Source of the DNA: Anthonomus grandis grandis | Taxonomy: Eukaryota > Arthropoda > Insecta > Coleoptera > Curculionidae | Assembly: GCF_022605725.1 (NCBI RefSeq) | Contig: NC_065547.1 | Location: 23,229,167-23,293,166, forward strand | DNA length: 64,000 nucleotides | Direction: 5' to 3' | Shown here: positions 51,301 to 63,796 of the stretch, piece by piece | How positions within the stretch are numbered: the first letter of the stretch is position 1 | Layout: each line of letters starts with the position of its first letter | The notes under the pieces: model-generated | The model's input: only the letters and a program-made list of their open reading frames with translations | Told to the model about the DNA's origin: nothing | Databases searched by the model: none | Program-made: the position numbers and the translations under genes

Positions 51301-53945
51301 TTTTATTTATTTATTTAGTTATTTGGGGCTCTCATGTTAATATGTCAAACAATAAGATGAATAAAGTTATGCCTATTTAAGCTTCTGTCAGAGTATTTCT
51401 ATTACTAATGATAGACTTGTTGACCTAGATCTTATTTTTACCAACATAAGCAGTCCCTCAGTAACACTGGCTGACGATAGTCTTTTTCCAGAGTCACAAC
51501 ATCATAAGCCATATAACTTTGTTATAGATATTGGCAGGGAGCATGTCCATATGATCGAATATACAGACTTTTACTATGATTTTAAAGGGGGTGATAACAT
51601 TGGTATTAATAACTACTTGTGTGGCGTCAACTGGGATTTGGTATTAAACTCATCCGATATAAATGTCGCAGTATCAGAGTTCTATCACATTTTGGGTATG
51701 GCCATGGCTCTTTTTGTTCCTCTAAAAAAATATAAAACTTCCAAGTTTCCTGTATGGTTCTCGGCTGAATTAAGATCTCTGGTGAGGCAAAAGAAAATAG
51801 CTCACAGGAGTTATAGGACTAGTAATGGTGTGGCTGACTATAACAATTTTTCAAATCTTAGAGCAAGATGTAAAATCAGCTGCTCTATACTGACCCCAGA
51901 CGGTTTTGTTATAACTTAAATAGTAAAAGAGCATAAAACAGATTACCAAATTCAATGTATTATAGGGAGAGTGAATTGATAGGTTGTGATCAAATAGCTG
52001 AAGGTTTTGCTCAATTATTTTCGACCGTTTATAGTCAAAGTAATAATGGTTTGGCCAACAATGAGAATCAGCAGTCGAGCGGGAGCATGTCTATATCCAT
52101 CCCTAACCCTGTTTTATCTACTGGATTAATTTTCGATAAAATTTTCAAACTACCACCTAAACTTAGTTTGGGTCCTGATGGTGTGCCCAATTATTTTCTG
52201 CTAAAAATGGTATGCAGTGTTTCTTATCCTCTTTTTATATTTTTTAAAAAATACTTGGATACTGGATTATTTCCATCATTGTGGAAACATAGTTACACTG
52301 TACCTATTTTTAAGTCTGGAGACCTAAAAATATTGAGAATTACAGAAGTGTTTGCCTGCAATCTGCCATTCCGAAACTCCTGGATAGTCTTATTTATGAC
52401 CAATTGGAAGCATGGCTTTAGGACCGGTATGTCTTCTCTGACAAACTTATTGGTTTTCCAGAGGAACTTGTTGAGTGACTTTGCGGGGAGGGGTCAGGTT
52501 GATGCCGTATACACCGACTTCTCCAAAGCATTCGACAGGGTCGATCATACTATACTGCTCAGGAAGCTGAAACATTTTGGTTTTTCGAATCTTATGGTTG
52601 CTTGGTTTAGGGACTTTTTGTCAGGCAGGACTCAATAGACGAAAATCGGAAATGCTAGATCAAGTGGTGTGAGTGTAACCTCTAGAGTTCCCCAAGGGAG
52701 GCATTGTTCTCCCTTACTATTTATCATTTTCATAAATGATATAAGTAAGTTCTTTAGAAACAGTTTCTTTTTGGTTTTTTCCGATGTCAAGTTTTATAAA
52801 GAAATAGTTTCTTCTTCTGACCAAGTTTTATTACAGAGTGACTTAGATATGCTTAATCAATGGTGTATTGCCAATGAACTGTTTCTGAATATGAGTAAAT
52901 GTAAGTTCCTACAAGAAAAACAAAAGGTTTGACTCATTTTACAATATAGAGGGTGTCTCTCTTCAGTCATGTAATATTATTAAGGATCTTGGTGTTTCGT
53001 TTGATGAGCACCTAAACTTTAACACACATATAACTAATCGTTGCATCACAGTTGGAATATGATATTGGAATATGCATCAATGATATGATCCCCTTACACA
53101 AATTGTTGTACTGACCTAGAAAGGATCAAAAATAAATTTATTCGATTTTGTTTATACAAGCTTGGTATGAGGATTCTCAATGATCACATGTATGATGATG
53201 CCCGGAGGTTGTTGGATTTATCAATGCTGAGGCAAAGGAGAGTTTACACTGATTTGGTGAATGGTCAGTTAAACTGTCCTGAACTTCTTGGTGCAATATC
53301 TTTCAATATACCATCTAGGAATTTTAGGCATAATAGATTAACTACCATTCTCACTACCATTTCATAGCACTAATTATGCATTCCACTTCCCTATTGAACG
53401 AACACTTAAATTTATTAATTCTAATGAAGTTGAAATATTGGGCATTACTTTACCTAGTTTTAAGAGGCAAATTAATCTAATTTCAGTGTTCAAAGATCTA
53501 TAAGTGTCATCAGGTAATATTATTATTTCGATTATTATTACTATTTTTTTTGTTATTTCCATAGCCTGGTTGTTATAATGTGGATTAGTGAATTATTGCT
53601 ATTGATTAATGTTGGATCTTAATTAATAGCAAATGATTTATATTTATCATATATTATATTTTTATATTTTTATATATATATATTTATTTTTATATTATAT
53701 ATATTTTTATTTATCATTAATTTTATTCAAATATTTATGGATTGTTATGATTATGATATGATTTGTTATTGTTTTAATAGTTTATATTACTTGTGGGTAA
53801 TGTATAATATAATAATGTAGCAACATATCATATTGACTGTATTATTTTTGTTAAGTGTTAAATTGGGTGTTAGGCTCAAATATTATTTTTTATTTGAATT
53901 TCTTTGTTTTGTAATGGGGTTGATCCCGTGAATAAAGAATATACT
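51300..53945 (+). pseudogene. Jockey/CR1-like LINE, 5'-truncated
   Basis: The end of the endonuclease (VDLDLIFTNI near 51420) is followed by the linker (SKFPVWFSAELRSLVRQKK near 51745), RT with LGPDGVPNYFLLK near 52170, VDAVYTDFSKAFDRVDHTIL near 52500, RVPQGRHCSPLLFIIFINDI near 52685 and the active-site box as VFSDVKF (Asp-Asp changed to Asp-Val). The C-terminal tail LLDLSMLRQRRVYTDLVNG is near 53210. The 3' end is a GGGGTTGATCCCGTGAATAA tail near 53915-53945. It is closely related in organisation to the RT at 15390-18580. Frameshifts and stops are present; inactive. Confidence 0.8.
53640..53760. repeat. AT microsatellite in the LINE 3' region
   Basis: TATATTTTTATATATATATA-type tract. Confidence 0.7.
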
Positions 53946-54689
53946 TTTTTCCTTAATTATATTAAATAATTAAGAAATTTATTTTCCTTAATTAAAAGAT
54001 ATTAGATTAATAATATCTTTTTAATTTGTATAGATTATACAATTTTGGTCAAATCATGAGATTCCATCAAAAACTCTAAGAATATTTTTAGAACAAGAAT
54101 TTTGAAAGAATTATATAGAAGAGAATGTGAGTATTTTAAGGCTGATACAGTTTTGTAAATATGCAGTCAAGCAAGTAGTAAGTATTTTCTAATACAGATT
54201 CGTCATCCATTAAAAACCGCGTTCGTTATAGGAGGTAGTATTAACATACTTTTTACTCTCAAAAGATCAGAAATAGTCCTTATCATTTTTATTTTTTATT
54301 TTTAGAAAAATGTCAAGAAGCATCTCAATAAAATTATTTACGCTGAAAAAGTATATTCGGAATAAGGATCAGTTAAATGGATTCTATAAAAATGCTAGTA
54401 GCAATATTTGACATGAAAGAAAAGCTAAATAAAGCACTTAATCATTAAACCAGTTTTCTTTCATATTTGTTGTCTTATGTTTTTTCCATGAAATTATATG
54501 CCTTTTTGATTATGTTATTGAAAGCATTTGCAACAGCAATTAATATTATGAGTTAGGGTCAGTATTAACATCATAGAACATATTCTCTAACAAATTGTTT
54601 CTACCAACTTAAGTTAATGGCTGAAATGTCATTTTCTGAGTATTATTTATTTTTATAACAGGAATAACAATTTGTTGGAATAAGTGATA

Positions 54690-55100
54690 TGAGAGGTTAG
54701 TATCCACTAATGACTTTTACAGTCATTCATCTTATTATGATCTGAAAATTTACAGAAACAATGTCTAAGCAGTTACTATTTCTAGTCGACAGAGAAATCA
54801 TTTATGTGAAACCAAAAGAGCTCAAGAGGTCATGAAAAGCTAGGTCACTTTTCTTTAGAAAAACTTAATATCTTAACAAAGAAAAATTAATTGTAGCTAA
54901 TAAAGTCTATAGCTAATAAAATAGTGGATGGATGAAAGATTGCTCCTAAGCTTTTAGATGTAGCCAAATGTATAAGCAAAAACTATTACACCAAAAAGAT
55001 AAACAATTATAGTGACATTATATCTTGTTGTAATATCTTTGTCCCCTGGACAGCTTCAGGATTTCACCACCTTTAATCAAACAAATATTATTTATTTGGA
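54690..55100 (+). pseudogene. Copia-type Pol scrap (GAG-pre-integrase region)
   Basis: HEKLGHFSLEKLNILTKKN near 54830 matches the GAG-pre-integrase signature of Ty1/copia Pol (WHxRLGHxSxxxLxxLxKKxLV). A following CISKNYYTKK near 54970 sits where the integrase zinc-finger Cys residues are expected, but the pattern is degraded. Short and full of stops. Confidence 0.5.
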
Positions 55101-57140
55101 AGTTGCACACACCACAATTATGTATGAGGAATATTGGTTAATAACATAGATACAATTTTTTAATTTTAACTTTAGAACTAACTCCAATCTTTTGCCTTAC
55201 ATGCCTAAAAAATCCAATAAAACAACTAAATTTTGATTAAAGATAATATTTTGTCACTGTTGAAATAATATAATATAATTGCAACAATTTCAGATAGTAC
55301 TATCTTTAAAGCAAGTTTAATATTTCAAAAAATGAGGACATAACATCCCACAACAAACTTCCACACTTTGAATATATAAAGATTTTAATATGGATAATCA
55401 CATTGAGAAAAAACTAAAGAGGTTTAAACTAAAGGTATCAAAAGGTCTTGCCTACCTTATGGTTTATGTGTTTCTATGAGAACAACCTAAAATTAGTCTA
55501 TAGAAATATCTCAAACGTGATTTATTTTAGTCAAAATTTAACCTAAAAAGCAGTTTTGTATTAGGATTAATCACCTCTTTAGATTTTGGAAATTTTTTAA
55601 ATCTATTTGTGTAATTTGTTTTGTCCATATCCTAGGGGTCCATTTTTTAAAATAGAAAATAAAATATAAAGAAAACTATGTTAAAATTTTTTTATTGTTT
55701 TAACTTTGTTGACTCAAGCAAGTTTTTTATGTTATTAGTTTAAATCAATTGTATTGGGACCAGACAATTCTGCTCCTCTGCTTGTAATTTTGGTTTGTAA
55801 AAAGTGAAATATTGACTTTGAATCAAAATAATAATTGTCTTCTTATAGTCTGTGCAGTTACATCACAGAGTTGATCCTCCGTTCTTCTAAGATTTTGAGT
55901 GATGATAAAAATATATATTCTTTGAATCTGCAGATTTCTAGTATTCTCCATTCTAAGCATCATAAAGGACTGACTTTTTTAAAAAATTTCTAAATCTTGA
56001 TATTCAAGAGAAATTAATTGCTAAATTTATGATCATTTTTGGTAGTTTAATACCATTTTGCTGCATTTCAACTATTCTGTATATTATTTCAGTCCCCCAG
56101 TTTTATTATTTGCCATAATTTATATGTATAATTATCTTGTGTATGATATTAGATAATTGCCAACAAACATTAATGATCAATTAATTGAAAAAATTGATAA
56201 TTTATAGTATATTTTTAAATACTTTCTAATATACTGATATATGACTAAAATTAAATCTTTACATACACATTTATATTATACAAACATTTTTTTGTTTACT
56301 ATTGTAATTATATTAGGTTACCTAGGTTAACTAGAAAACCTAATTTCTGTATGTATTTTAAACTTTTTGAAATTATGAGCTATGAAAATGATACATTTCT
56401 TATTAAAAGTTTTTCTGTTTCCTGTCATCCTTACTGTTATAGTAGTGACATAATTTTGTATATTTTTACACTAAGTTAATGAAATGACCTAAAGTTTAGG
56501 TTGGTAGTACTACTGGAAATCTGTAAGTTTCCTTCAACATTAAACCTGGTAGAGTCTTGAACGACTGTGATATGATTATACACCATATACACCTATTTCA
56601 GGGTTTTCGTATATAAAAGAACAAACATTTAAAATATACAAAGATTAAATTGCCAGTATTCTTTCACTGTAAAGTAGGTATGTTGAAAACACTTTATCCT
56701 TTCTAAAAATAAAATAATTTTATGAATGTTATTGTGGATTGTCTTTAAAGGTTTTAATGCAATTTGGTACATATAGACAATATTTTAGTTTTTAATGAAC
56801 TTATTCGTCACACTTCTAAAAAATAAAAAAACCACTTGTTGACAAGTCTATACTATTGACACTTTATCATGCACTATTTTAATTGATTATGCAATTCTGG
56901 CTTGAGGGCACACTTCTCAAAGAAATTTTTTTCACTACAGAGGATGATTCATGAGATCCAAGATATGGAATCCAGTGCTGATGTGAGGAGATCTTTTTTT
57001 GACCTCAACACTTTAGCCCTTCCATCATTTATGATTTTGATATATGTAGATTTGATACTTTGGAAAGAAATAAGCTTATCAACTTTTTAATTTTGAACAA
57101 TCAATATTTAAACCTACTAGGGTCACCAAGAAGAGTGCTT
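55100..57140. other. Very AT-rich stretch, no gene recognised
   Basis: May include more of the decayed copia element, but no RT or RNase H motif could be read. The frame at 56902-57090 has no known domain. Confidence 0.4.
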
Positions 57141-57149
57141 AATCTGATC

Positions 57150-57560
57150 ATTATGCACAGAACAAATCTATAAATCAACCAGAAATTAAAATCAAGAAAA
57201 ACAACTACATCACAGTAAGATCTTTTTCAAAAGGTCAAATACAGGAATTTTCTCAGAAGCTACAGGCTGTCAATTGGCATCAAGCTAACAATTGGCATGG
57301 TATGCAGGAACCAACTGGTGTTAGCCAGGCATATACAAAATTTAGCTATATCTTGACTGAAAAAGTAAACCTAGTATCTCCTAGTAAGACTATTAAAAAT
57401 ACAATCTGCAGAATAAACAAATGGTAAACAACAGGTTTAAAGTTATCTTGCAGAAATAACAGGGAAATATCAAAAAGTAAATTTGGGAGAAGTAACATTA
57501 GAATTTTATAAAAAATATACTGAAATCTTAAAAAGAACTTTGTCAAATATAAAATTAAGA
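57150..57560 (+). pseudogene. LINE endonuclease-RT linker scrap
   Basis: The reading ITVRSFSKGQIQEFSQKLQ, VNWHQANNW, QAYTKFSYILTEKVN and TTGLKLSCRNNREISK follows the linker of jockey-type LINEs (W near the middle, then WITxGLxxSCRxKxxLY). It ends in the dispersed repeat at 57532. Confidence 0.5.
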
Positions 57561-57630
57561 CCTCCTGTATATCTAAATTGACTTTTTTTTAAGAAGTGTT
57601 TAAGGGTGGTACATTTTGAATCGAAAGCTA
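57532..57630. repeat. Second copy of the dispersed repeat
   Basis: About 80 percent similar to 49393-49505 by eye, ending AGGGTGGTACATTTTGAATC. Confidence 0.55.
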
Positions 57631-57639
57631 AGTACTAAG

Positions 57640-58860
57640 GCCACTTAAGTAATCCTAATTAAGTTTTAGTAGTCTCTCAAAAATTCTAACATCATTAGCA
57701 AAACACAGGTCGAGAATAAATTAAAAAGTTTTGGTTAAAGGAAAAAGTGTTTTACCTACTAAAGAAGCTAGTATTGTGGTGATACTGCTTAGGAAGCATA
57801 CATTTTATCCATAAAAGCTATCAAGTACAAGAGTTTAATCTCTATAATAAATGCAACAAAATCTAAATCATGTAAGTAACTATGGTACTACGTTGACACA
57901 TTCTAATTTTCCCTAAGTGTAAGTTTACAGTATTTGAATTTTATTTGATTTGTTTGTATGGTTTGAATTCTTTGCTGTCTTATACTTGAGGAAATAATTA
58001 TGGAATTTAATTTACTTTTTATGTTTTTTTTTTCTGATATTTGTTTTGGAACTCGAGTGTGTATGGGGTGTACTGGTTAAGTTTAGTGGTAGTAATTTAA
58101 GGTAGCTTTGTTTAGAACAATTTTTCTTTGTTAATAACAATAAAGCATGATTTTTTTTTTATGTAATAGCTATAATTTAATCTTACTCATCTATTAGTGT
58201 CAACAAATGAAGCGCTCTTATACAAGCCAAGAAATATATAATGGAAACATATGTACCCAAAAAATACTATAAAACTTATGACTAAAACTTATTTATTTAT
58301 AAAATTAATCAACACAAAAATATATAATTCAATAAATAATTCAATTAGGGCTAATATTCAACAAGGCATAAAACAATTGGGTCACAATGTTCATAAATAT
58401 TTAAGATACACAGAAAATGTCGGTTGGGAAAAATATAATAATAGTTGTGAAATAAGATGTGAGTTTTTTTGTGGAAAAAATTTAGGTTTGAGTAATAATT
58501 TTAAAAAAACATACCTGCCTGTAGTAATGATACTCATAAAAATATCCACTTAAATTTAAAAAATCAATTACCAAAATAAACAGAGAAAAATGGTATTATT
58601 GCTAATGTTAACAACAAAGAACATTGTTCCTGCCTATGATATTAGGAGTATTAGAAGTAAGCAGCAAAATTGATAGAGGAAAATAACACAAAAATTTATT
58701 ATAGCCTGTTTCTGGGACACTGTTTTATTACCAATAAACACATAATTAAGAATATAAATAAGGGAAAAATTGTCTAGAAAAAAAAATAGATACCATGCAG
58801 ATGAATATAAATCAAAATAAGGGAGGGGGTGTCAAAATAGGACATATTATGAGGTAATAA
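57640..58860. other. AT-rich spacer, nothing recognised
   Basis: The frame at 58251-58553 (100 codons, Asn/Lys/Ile-rich) has no motif I know and no flanking splice or promoter signal. Confidence 0.35.
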
Positions 58861-58867
58861 TACTTAC

Positions 58868-59300
58868 CCTCTCGTCCCATAAAAAGACACAAACAAGACT
58901 AAAATTTGGTTTGACTCATGTTATTTCCGTAATTATCCGCTCCGTTACTCTACAACCAAAACCCATTTAAGAATACTGATAATACTGTTTTGGAAAATTA
59001 AATATTGCACTTTGTTCTTGCTTGAATGGATTTATTCCAAACAGCTGCGCAGGTTTGAGTGTTTTGAGACTGTCAGCTGTCTGAGCGGGTTGTAGAATGT
59101 CAATATGTAAACAATACGGTGACCATGGTTACGGTATACAAAGGGTTGCCTATTTAGGATCGTGTAGGCTATTATAAAATCGTATATTGAAAGGCTAATT
59201 TAGGTATTTTAAACTTGTCACATAACACAGTGAACGGCAAATATATGGAACGAATTCGATAAAAAATAAATGAGGGCGTATGCGAAAAAACGCTCGCATA
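58868..59300 (-). promoter_or_regulatory. Possible promoter and first exon of a minus-strand host gene
   Basis: On the minus strand ATGGGACGAGAG at 58880 is followed at once by G|GTAAGTA, a consensus donor (58867-58862). Upstream (58900-59300) the base composition rises and CpG, E-box-like CAGCTG and GC-rich words appear, unlike the neighbouring AT-rich DNA. No further exon was identified to the left, so this is only a candidate. Confidence 0.3.
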
Positions 59301-59559
59301 CGTCGATTAATATTTTTGGTTGCGCATTTTTTTCACCAAAAATTTTTTGTATTGTGTCTCATGTAGCCGTGGTCAATACCAACTTTCTTATTTCAAATGT
59401 TTCTTATTCAAATTCCTCTAAAAATTATTCCTCTAAAAATTGAAAAAAAAACGAATTTCATTTTTCTATTCTTACTTTTTAATTCCCTTTTTTCTGAAAG
59501 CATAAAAAATTTAATAAATGTCAAAAAAATCAATGTACAGTGTGCATAGTGTCTATTTA

Positions 59560-59973
59560 AAAACTCATCCAAAACATTGCTAAGAGTATGTTCATTAATT
59601 TGACTAATTTCATATATAATTTTAAATTTGATAATCTAAATTGCACGGGTTCTCTTTATAAACTTTTAATTTTAAATAGCCCCAAACAAAAAATCCAGGG
59701 GTGTGAGATGTGGGGATCTTGCACGCCATTCCGTAGGACCTCTCCTACCAGTCTGTCCGGGAAAAACCGTATGGCGCATTCAAATATTGGCGTACCTGAC
59801 GAGCAAAATGGGGTGAAGCACCATTATGTTGAAACCAAGTAGATCTATTTGGCATATTAAGCTGACTTGAATTTAGAAAAGAAATTGGGAGAATTGGAAT
59901 TAAGTCATTTTCAAGAAATTCCAAATATCGGTCTCAGGTCCGAATTTAATGGAAAGAAAAAACGGTATATGGA
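59560..59973 (-). pseudogene. Mariner-type transposase scrap interrupted by the 59976 element
   Basis: The minus-strand reading has FQHNGASPHFARQVRQYL (second block, Asp to Asn), then after a stop a degraded third block ending TPGFFVWGYLKLKVYKENP. It ends exactly at the TA where the next element begins, so its 5' half may lie beyond the right edge of the window. Confidence 0.6.
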
Positions 59974-60375
59974 TACAGGGTGTTCATTTGAAAACTTCCC
60001 ACCACGGATTTATCGAAAACCACTGTTAAAAAAAAAAAACGCCGAAATACGTCAAAAGGTTTGTCAAGGGGGACAACTTTCTAACCTAAAATTACTTCAC
60101 CCTCTGCCCCCAGGGTCATCCCCTTAAAAATTTTAAATGGCAAGGGGTATCGAGTAAATAAAGTCAAAATTATACCCATTTGTAACGACGTCATTTTTGT
60201 TTATCTTTGTTTAGCATATTCCAAACAGCGGCGACAACAAACTTTTGAAAAAAAATTGGTGTCTGATGATTATTCATCTTTTATATACTAGGTTATGTGA
60301 AATATCCGTCACTGTCAATAAAAAATATTGGTTTGTCAAGTTGTTCTTGAAAGTTATTTCGAAAAGTGTTAGATA

Positions 60376-61879
60376 ATGCCTAAAAAAAGATATAATAGGT
60401 ATAATGAACAATCGCAGCTGATGATTTTAAATATATTGGCGTTTTTTCAACTGGAAACAAGTCCGAAACGGAATTACACAGCCCGTATATCTTCCAAGCA
60501 AAAGACAGCAAAAACCAAAATTACAGCATATTTGAAACATAGAATTCGGGACACAATTTATTCTATGTACGCCAGAAAAGAATATGTAATATTGGCAACA
60601 ATAAGAGAAAAGTTCAGGGAAGAAATTGAATATTTTGAGTTTTCCATTGACTCCTTAAGAAGATGGATCAATAATATAGGCTTCAAGTGGAAAAAATCAA
60701 GTAACAGAAAATATTTGATGGACTTGCCAAATATTGTTCATAAAAGAATCCATTTTTTAAGGGAGTATATCAAAAATAGAAATGTACGTCCGGAAGGCTT
60801 TACTCCAGTTTTCATTGACGAGACGTGGATTTTTAGCAAGGGATCATTTCGTAGTAGCTGACAAGATGACACCAAGCACACGGATTCAAGGAAAAACAGT
60901 GAAGGTAAAAATTATCTGGTTATCTTTTTAGATTTTTTTTGAATAAAAACTATTGCCCTTGTAAGGGCCCTCTAACTTCATAATTTCATCTGTTTCATAG
61001 TTTCATATAATTTCTCTCTAAGACAATATGAGGAAATTTAACTCCATACACTACTCGTATGTGCATGGAACATTACTTATTAATTATATTAAATTTATGT
61101 TCTGGAAGAATGATTTCTAAAAGAAGAGAATTGAATTATCTTTTATTTTTAAGGTCATCGTTATATCGTGGTCCACGCCGGAACCAAAGATGGCTTCATC
61201 AAGGGTGCAACTTTAATATTCAAGAGTGGATTAAAGACGGGAGATTATCATGACAATATGAACAGGAAAAACTTTGAAAACTGGTTTAAAACTCAGCTGG
61301 TTCCAAATCTTCCCCCAAAGTCATTTATAATCATGGACAATGCAAGTTCTGGTTTATTAAAAGAAATCCCGAGAAAATCTTGGACAAAGCAGAGACTGAC
61401 CGAATGGTTGAAGAAAAAGAATATTGGCTTTCCAGAAAAAGCCATGAAAGATAAAATATGAAGTATTGCACGCAGAAACTGCCCTACTGAAAAAAAGTAC
61501 TTCCTTGATGAATATGTTAAACCTTTAGGACACAAAATTTTGCGACTGCCACCATATCATTGCCAGTTTAATGCAATTGAAATTGTATGGTCGGAATCTA
61601 AACGAAAATATGATTAATATATTTCCAATTTTAAGGGGTCACCTTCAGAAGTTCTGTCTACATGGGAAAGGGTAATAAAATAAAAAAATTTCTATAGATC
61701 ATTGGCAAAAATATGTTTTTCATACAGAAAAAGTAATTGAAAAGGCTTGGGACGCAATACAAGTGTGTGATGCCTATGACATTCTGCCACTTGTGATTAT
61801 GACTGACGAAGACGACGATGACGAAGACAATATCTCTGATTTCAGTTCTGACTCTGACAATACTGACGAGATTGATTAA
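60376..61879 (+). pseudogene. Sailor-like (about DD80E) transposase, copy B
   Basis: ATG at 60376 gives MPKKRYNRYNEQSQLMILN, then the linker SSKQKTAKTKITAYLKHRIR and second HTH (LRRWINNIGFKWKKSS). The first HTH expected between them is absent. A 249-bp intron (60905-61153) has consensus sites. Catalytic blocks: FIDETWIF, DGFIKGATLIF, DYHDNMN, IIMDNASSG (shortened after the Asp), PPYHCQFNAIEIVW. Acidic C-terminus as in copy A. Stops at 60859-60861, 61459-61461 and near 61615 and a frame change near 61680 disable it. The second-D-to-E spacing is 80 here, with a small local deletion, again in the DD82E range. Confidence 0.78.
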
Positions 61880-62164
61880 GCTTTTTTTGTTCTAGCTAAT
61901 TTTATTTTATGATCGTCGTTTAAGTATTCAATCATATCGTTGCAATTTCATTAACTTGGTAATGCAATATGGCGTGTTTTTTTTGAGTCTGTATGTTTTA
62001 TTTTTTGGAATGGTATTTTCATTTTAATGTGTTAACATATTCCTTCAAGCAGCATTTTTTTCATGAACAAGTAAATTAAATTGTCAGTATTTAAATTTTT
62101 CCCAGTGAGTTAAAATAATTTTATACCATTATTCACAATTTTTGTAAGCTCGGTTTTGTTACGT

Positions 62165-62383
62165 CTACTGCTCGTGCCGAATTCTACTTTTCAAATATGT
62201 TGTAGATTTGGTTTTTGCGGTCTTTTGCTTGGAAAATATATGAGCAGCGTAATCCTGATCTGATTTTATCCCATTCTTCTTTATATTTGCGATCGTTGTT
62301 GTGCTCAATTTTGTTGCATCTGCGGCTCGCTCCATCAAATTCTCAATTTGAAGTGCGTTCCGGACTTGTTGTTTATGTCCCAT
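62165..62383 (-). other. Antisense first-HTH and linker segment of the Sailor-like transposase, copy B
   Basis: Open minus-strand frame: ATG at 62383, then NLMERAADATKLSTTTIANI (helix-turn-helix), KKNGIKSDQDYAAHI and SKQKTAKTKSTTYLKSRIR before a stop. Bases 62172-62256 are an inverted, roughly 80 percent copy of the sense linker at 60471-60551. Same relation to its gene as 24685-24850 has in copy A, and inside the TIRs. Confidence 0.72.
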
Positions 62384-63116
62384 TATTTATGATTAATTAT
62401 AATAATATTTGTTAATTATTAAGTTTGTTAATAATACAATAAATACTACAAGATTTTTTAAAATTTTTTGGGAATGAAAGTATATACACGAATATCAAAA
62501 TATAATAATATGCTGCTAAAATAAATCATTTGTTAATTTTTGAACGGATAAAAATACATAGCAGACTATTAATTTCTGAAGACGATGGTAAAGTTTCTAA
62601 CCTAATATTGATTGACAAAAATATCTACGCCATACGTTTTTTCTCACCTGGATGACGTAACTACAAATGGGTATAATTTCGACTTTAGCTTGTTTAAAAG
62701 GTCTTTTATTTTGTCGTTTGACTTTTTTAAATCGGTCGATTCGTTTTCGAGAAAATTAGAAAAATCAACACGAAGAAAAGAATAGAAAACAAAAACATGA
62801 AAATATCAGTTTATTTCAGTAAGTGTTGTTTAAAAGGGAAACTACCAACATAAACAGCAATTCCGAAGATTAAAAGTGGAAAAAACTAAATAACAACCTG
62901 AATTTTTTTCCGCATTCTTTTCATCAACACAGATATCCTGGGCGAACTGTATTTATTGTTATAGCTGCTTAGTTATTTATAGTTGCTAAGGAAAATAAAG
63001 AATTTATTTTGCCGTCAGTTAAATTTGTGACAGTCTTGGAATAGTGAAAATTTATTTGTTGAATTGAACATTTTACTTCCAAAATGTTTTACACACTAGT
63101 GAAATTATTCTAATTT

Positions 63117-63796
63117 ATGGTGCCCAAAATCAATCAATGTGCTCGGCAAACTGCCGTCACGTTTAACGCCATACATCCGGAGAAGATAACTCTTCATAGG
63201 TATGTTTTGGACCTTGTTACTAAGTTTACTGAAACTGGATCTGTTGGAAATAAAAAACCTAAAAATCCTCATGCATTTGTAGAAGGGCATACCCAGTACC
63301 CTTAAAAAATTAATGTATGGGCAGGCATTTTAGGAAATAAAGTGATTGGGCCATTATTTATTAACGGTAATTTAAATGGAGACATTTATTTGGATATGTT
63401 GGAAAATACCATCAATCCGCTTCTCACTGAATCCATTGAAAACCAAATCGATGATGATGGAAACCCTATTCTTGATGAGGCTGAAATATATTTCCAGCAA
63501 GACGGCGCTCCTCCTCACTATATTCTTTCCGTTCGGCAATGGCTAGACGACGAGTTTCCAGATAAATGGATAGTGCGAAGGGGGCCTATAGAATGGCCTG
63601 CTAGATCTCGGGTTATTTGAAATCTATTCTGTTTACGCCTCAACCTGAAAGTTTGGATGAACTTCGTCAACGCATCATCGACAGCTGCCATGATATCCCA
63701 CAACATGTTTTTGAAAATGTCCGTCAGGAATTTGAACATCGCCTATATCATTGTTTGGCCAAAAACGGGCAACATTTTGAACACTTATTGAAATAA
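63117..63796 (+). pseudogene. Mariner-type transposase of the 59976 element, internally deleted
   Basis: N-terminal RYVLDLVTKFTETGSVGNKK is followed, after a deletion, by KINVWAGILGNKVIGPLFIN, YFQQDGAPPHYILSVRQWLDD (second Asp block) and IEWPARS, where the SPDLTPLDFFLWG block is deleted. The C-terminal reading resumes out of frame and ends HFEHLLK at 63796. The first catalytic block and second HTH are also missing. Non-autonomous. Confidence 0.72.

Larger units (their letters stand above)
60173..62673. mobile_element. Sailor-like DNA transposon, copy B, nested in the 59976 element
   Basis: Ends TACCCATTTGTA (60173) and TACAAATGGGTA (62673), each bordered by TA; terminal similarity extends about 22 bp (ACGTCAT is shared). 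It interrupts the left TIR of the outer element, and the outer TIR resumes at 62676. It contains the transposase 60376-61879 and an antisense HTH segment near 62165-62383. Confidence 0.82.

Noticed and set aside
58251..58553. 100-codon Asn/Lys/Ile-rich frame
   Set aside because: Composition matches the surrounding AT-rich DNA and no domain or conservation could be argued.
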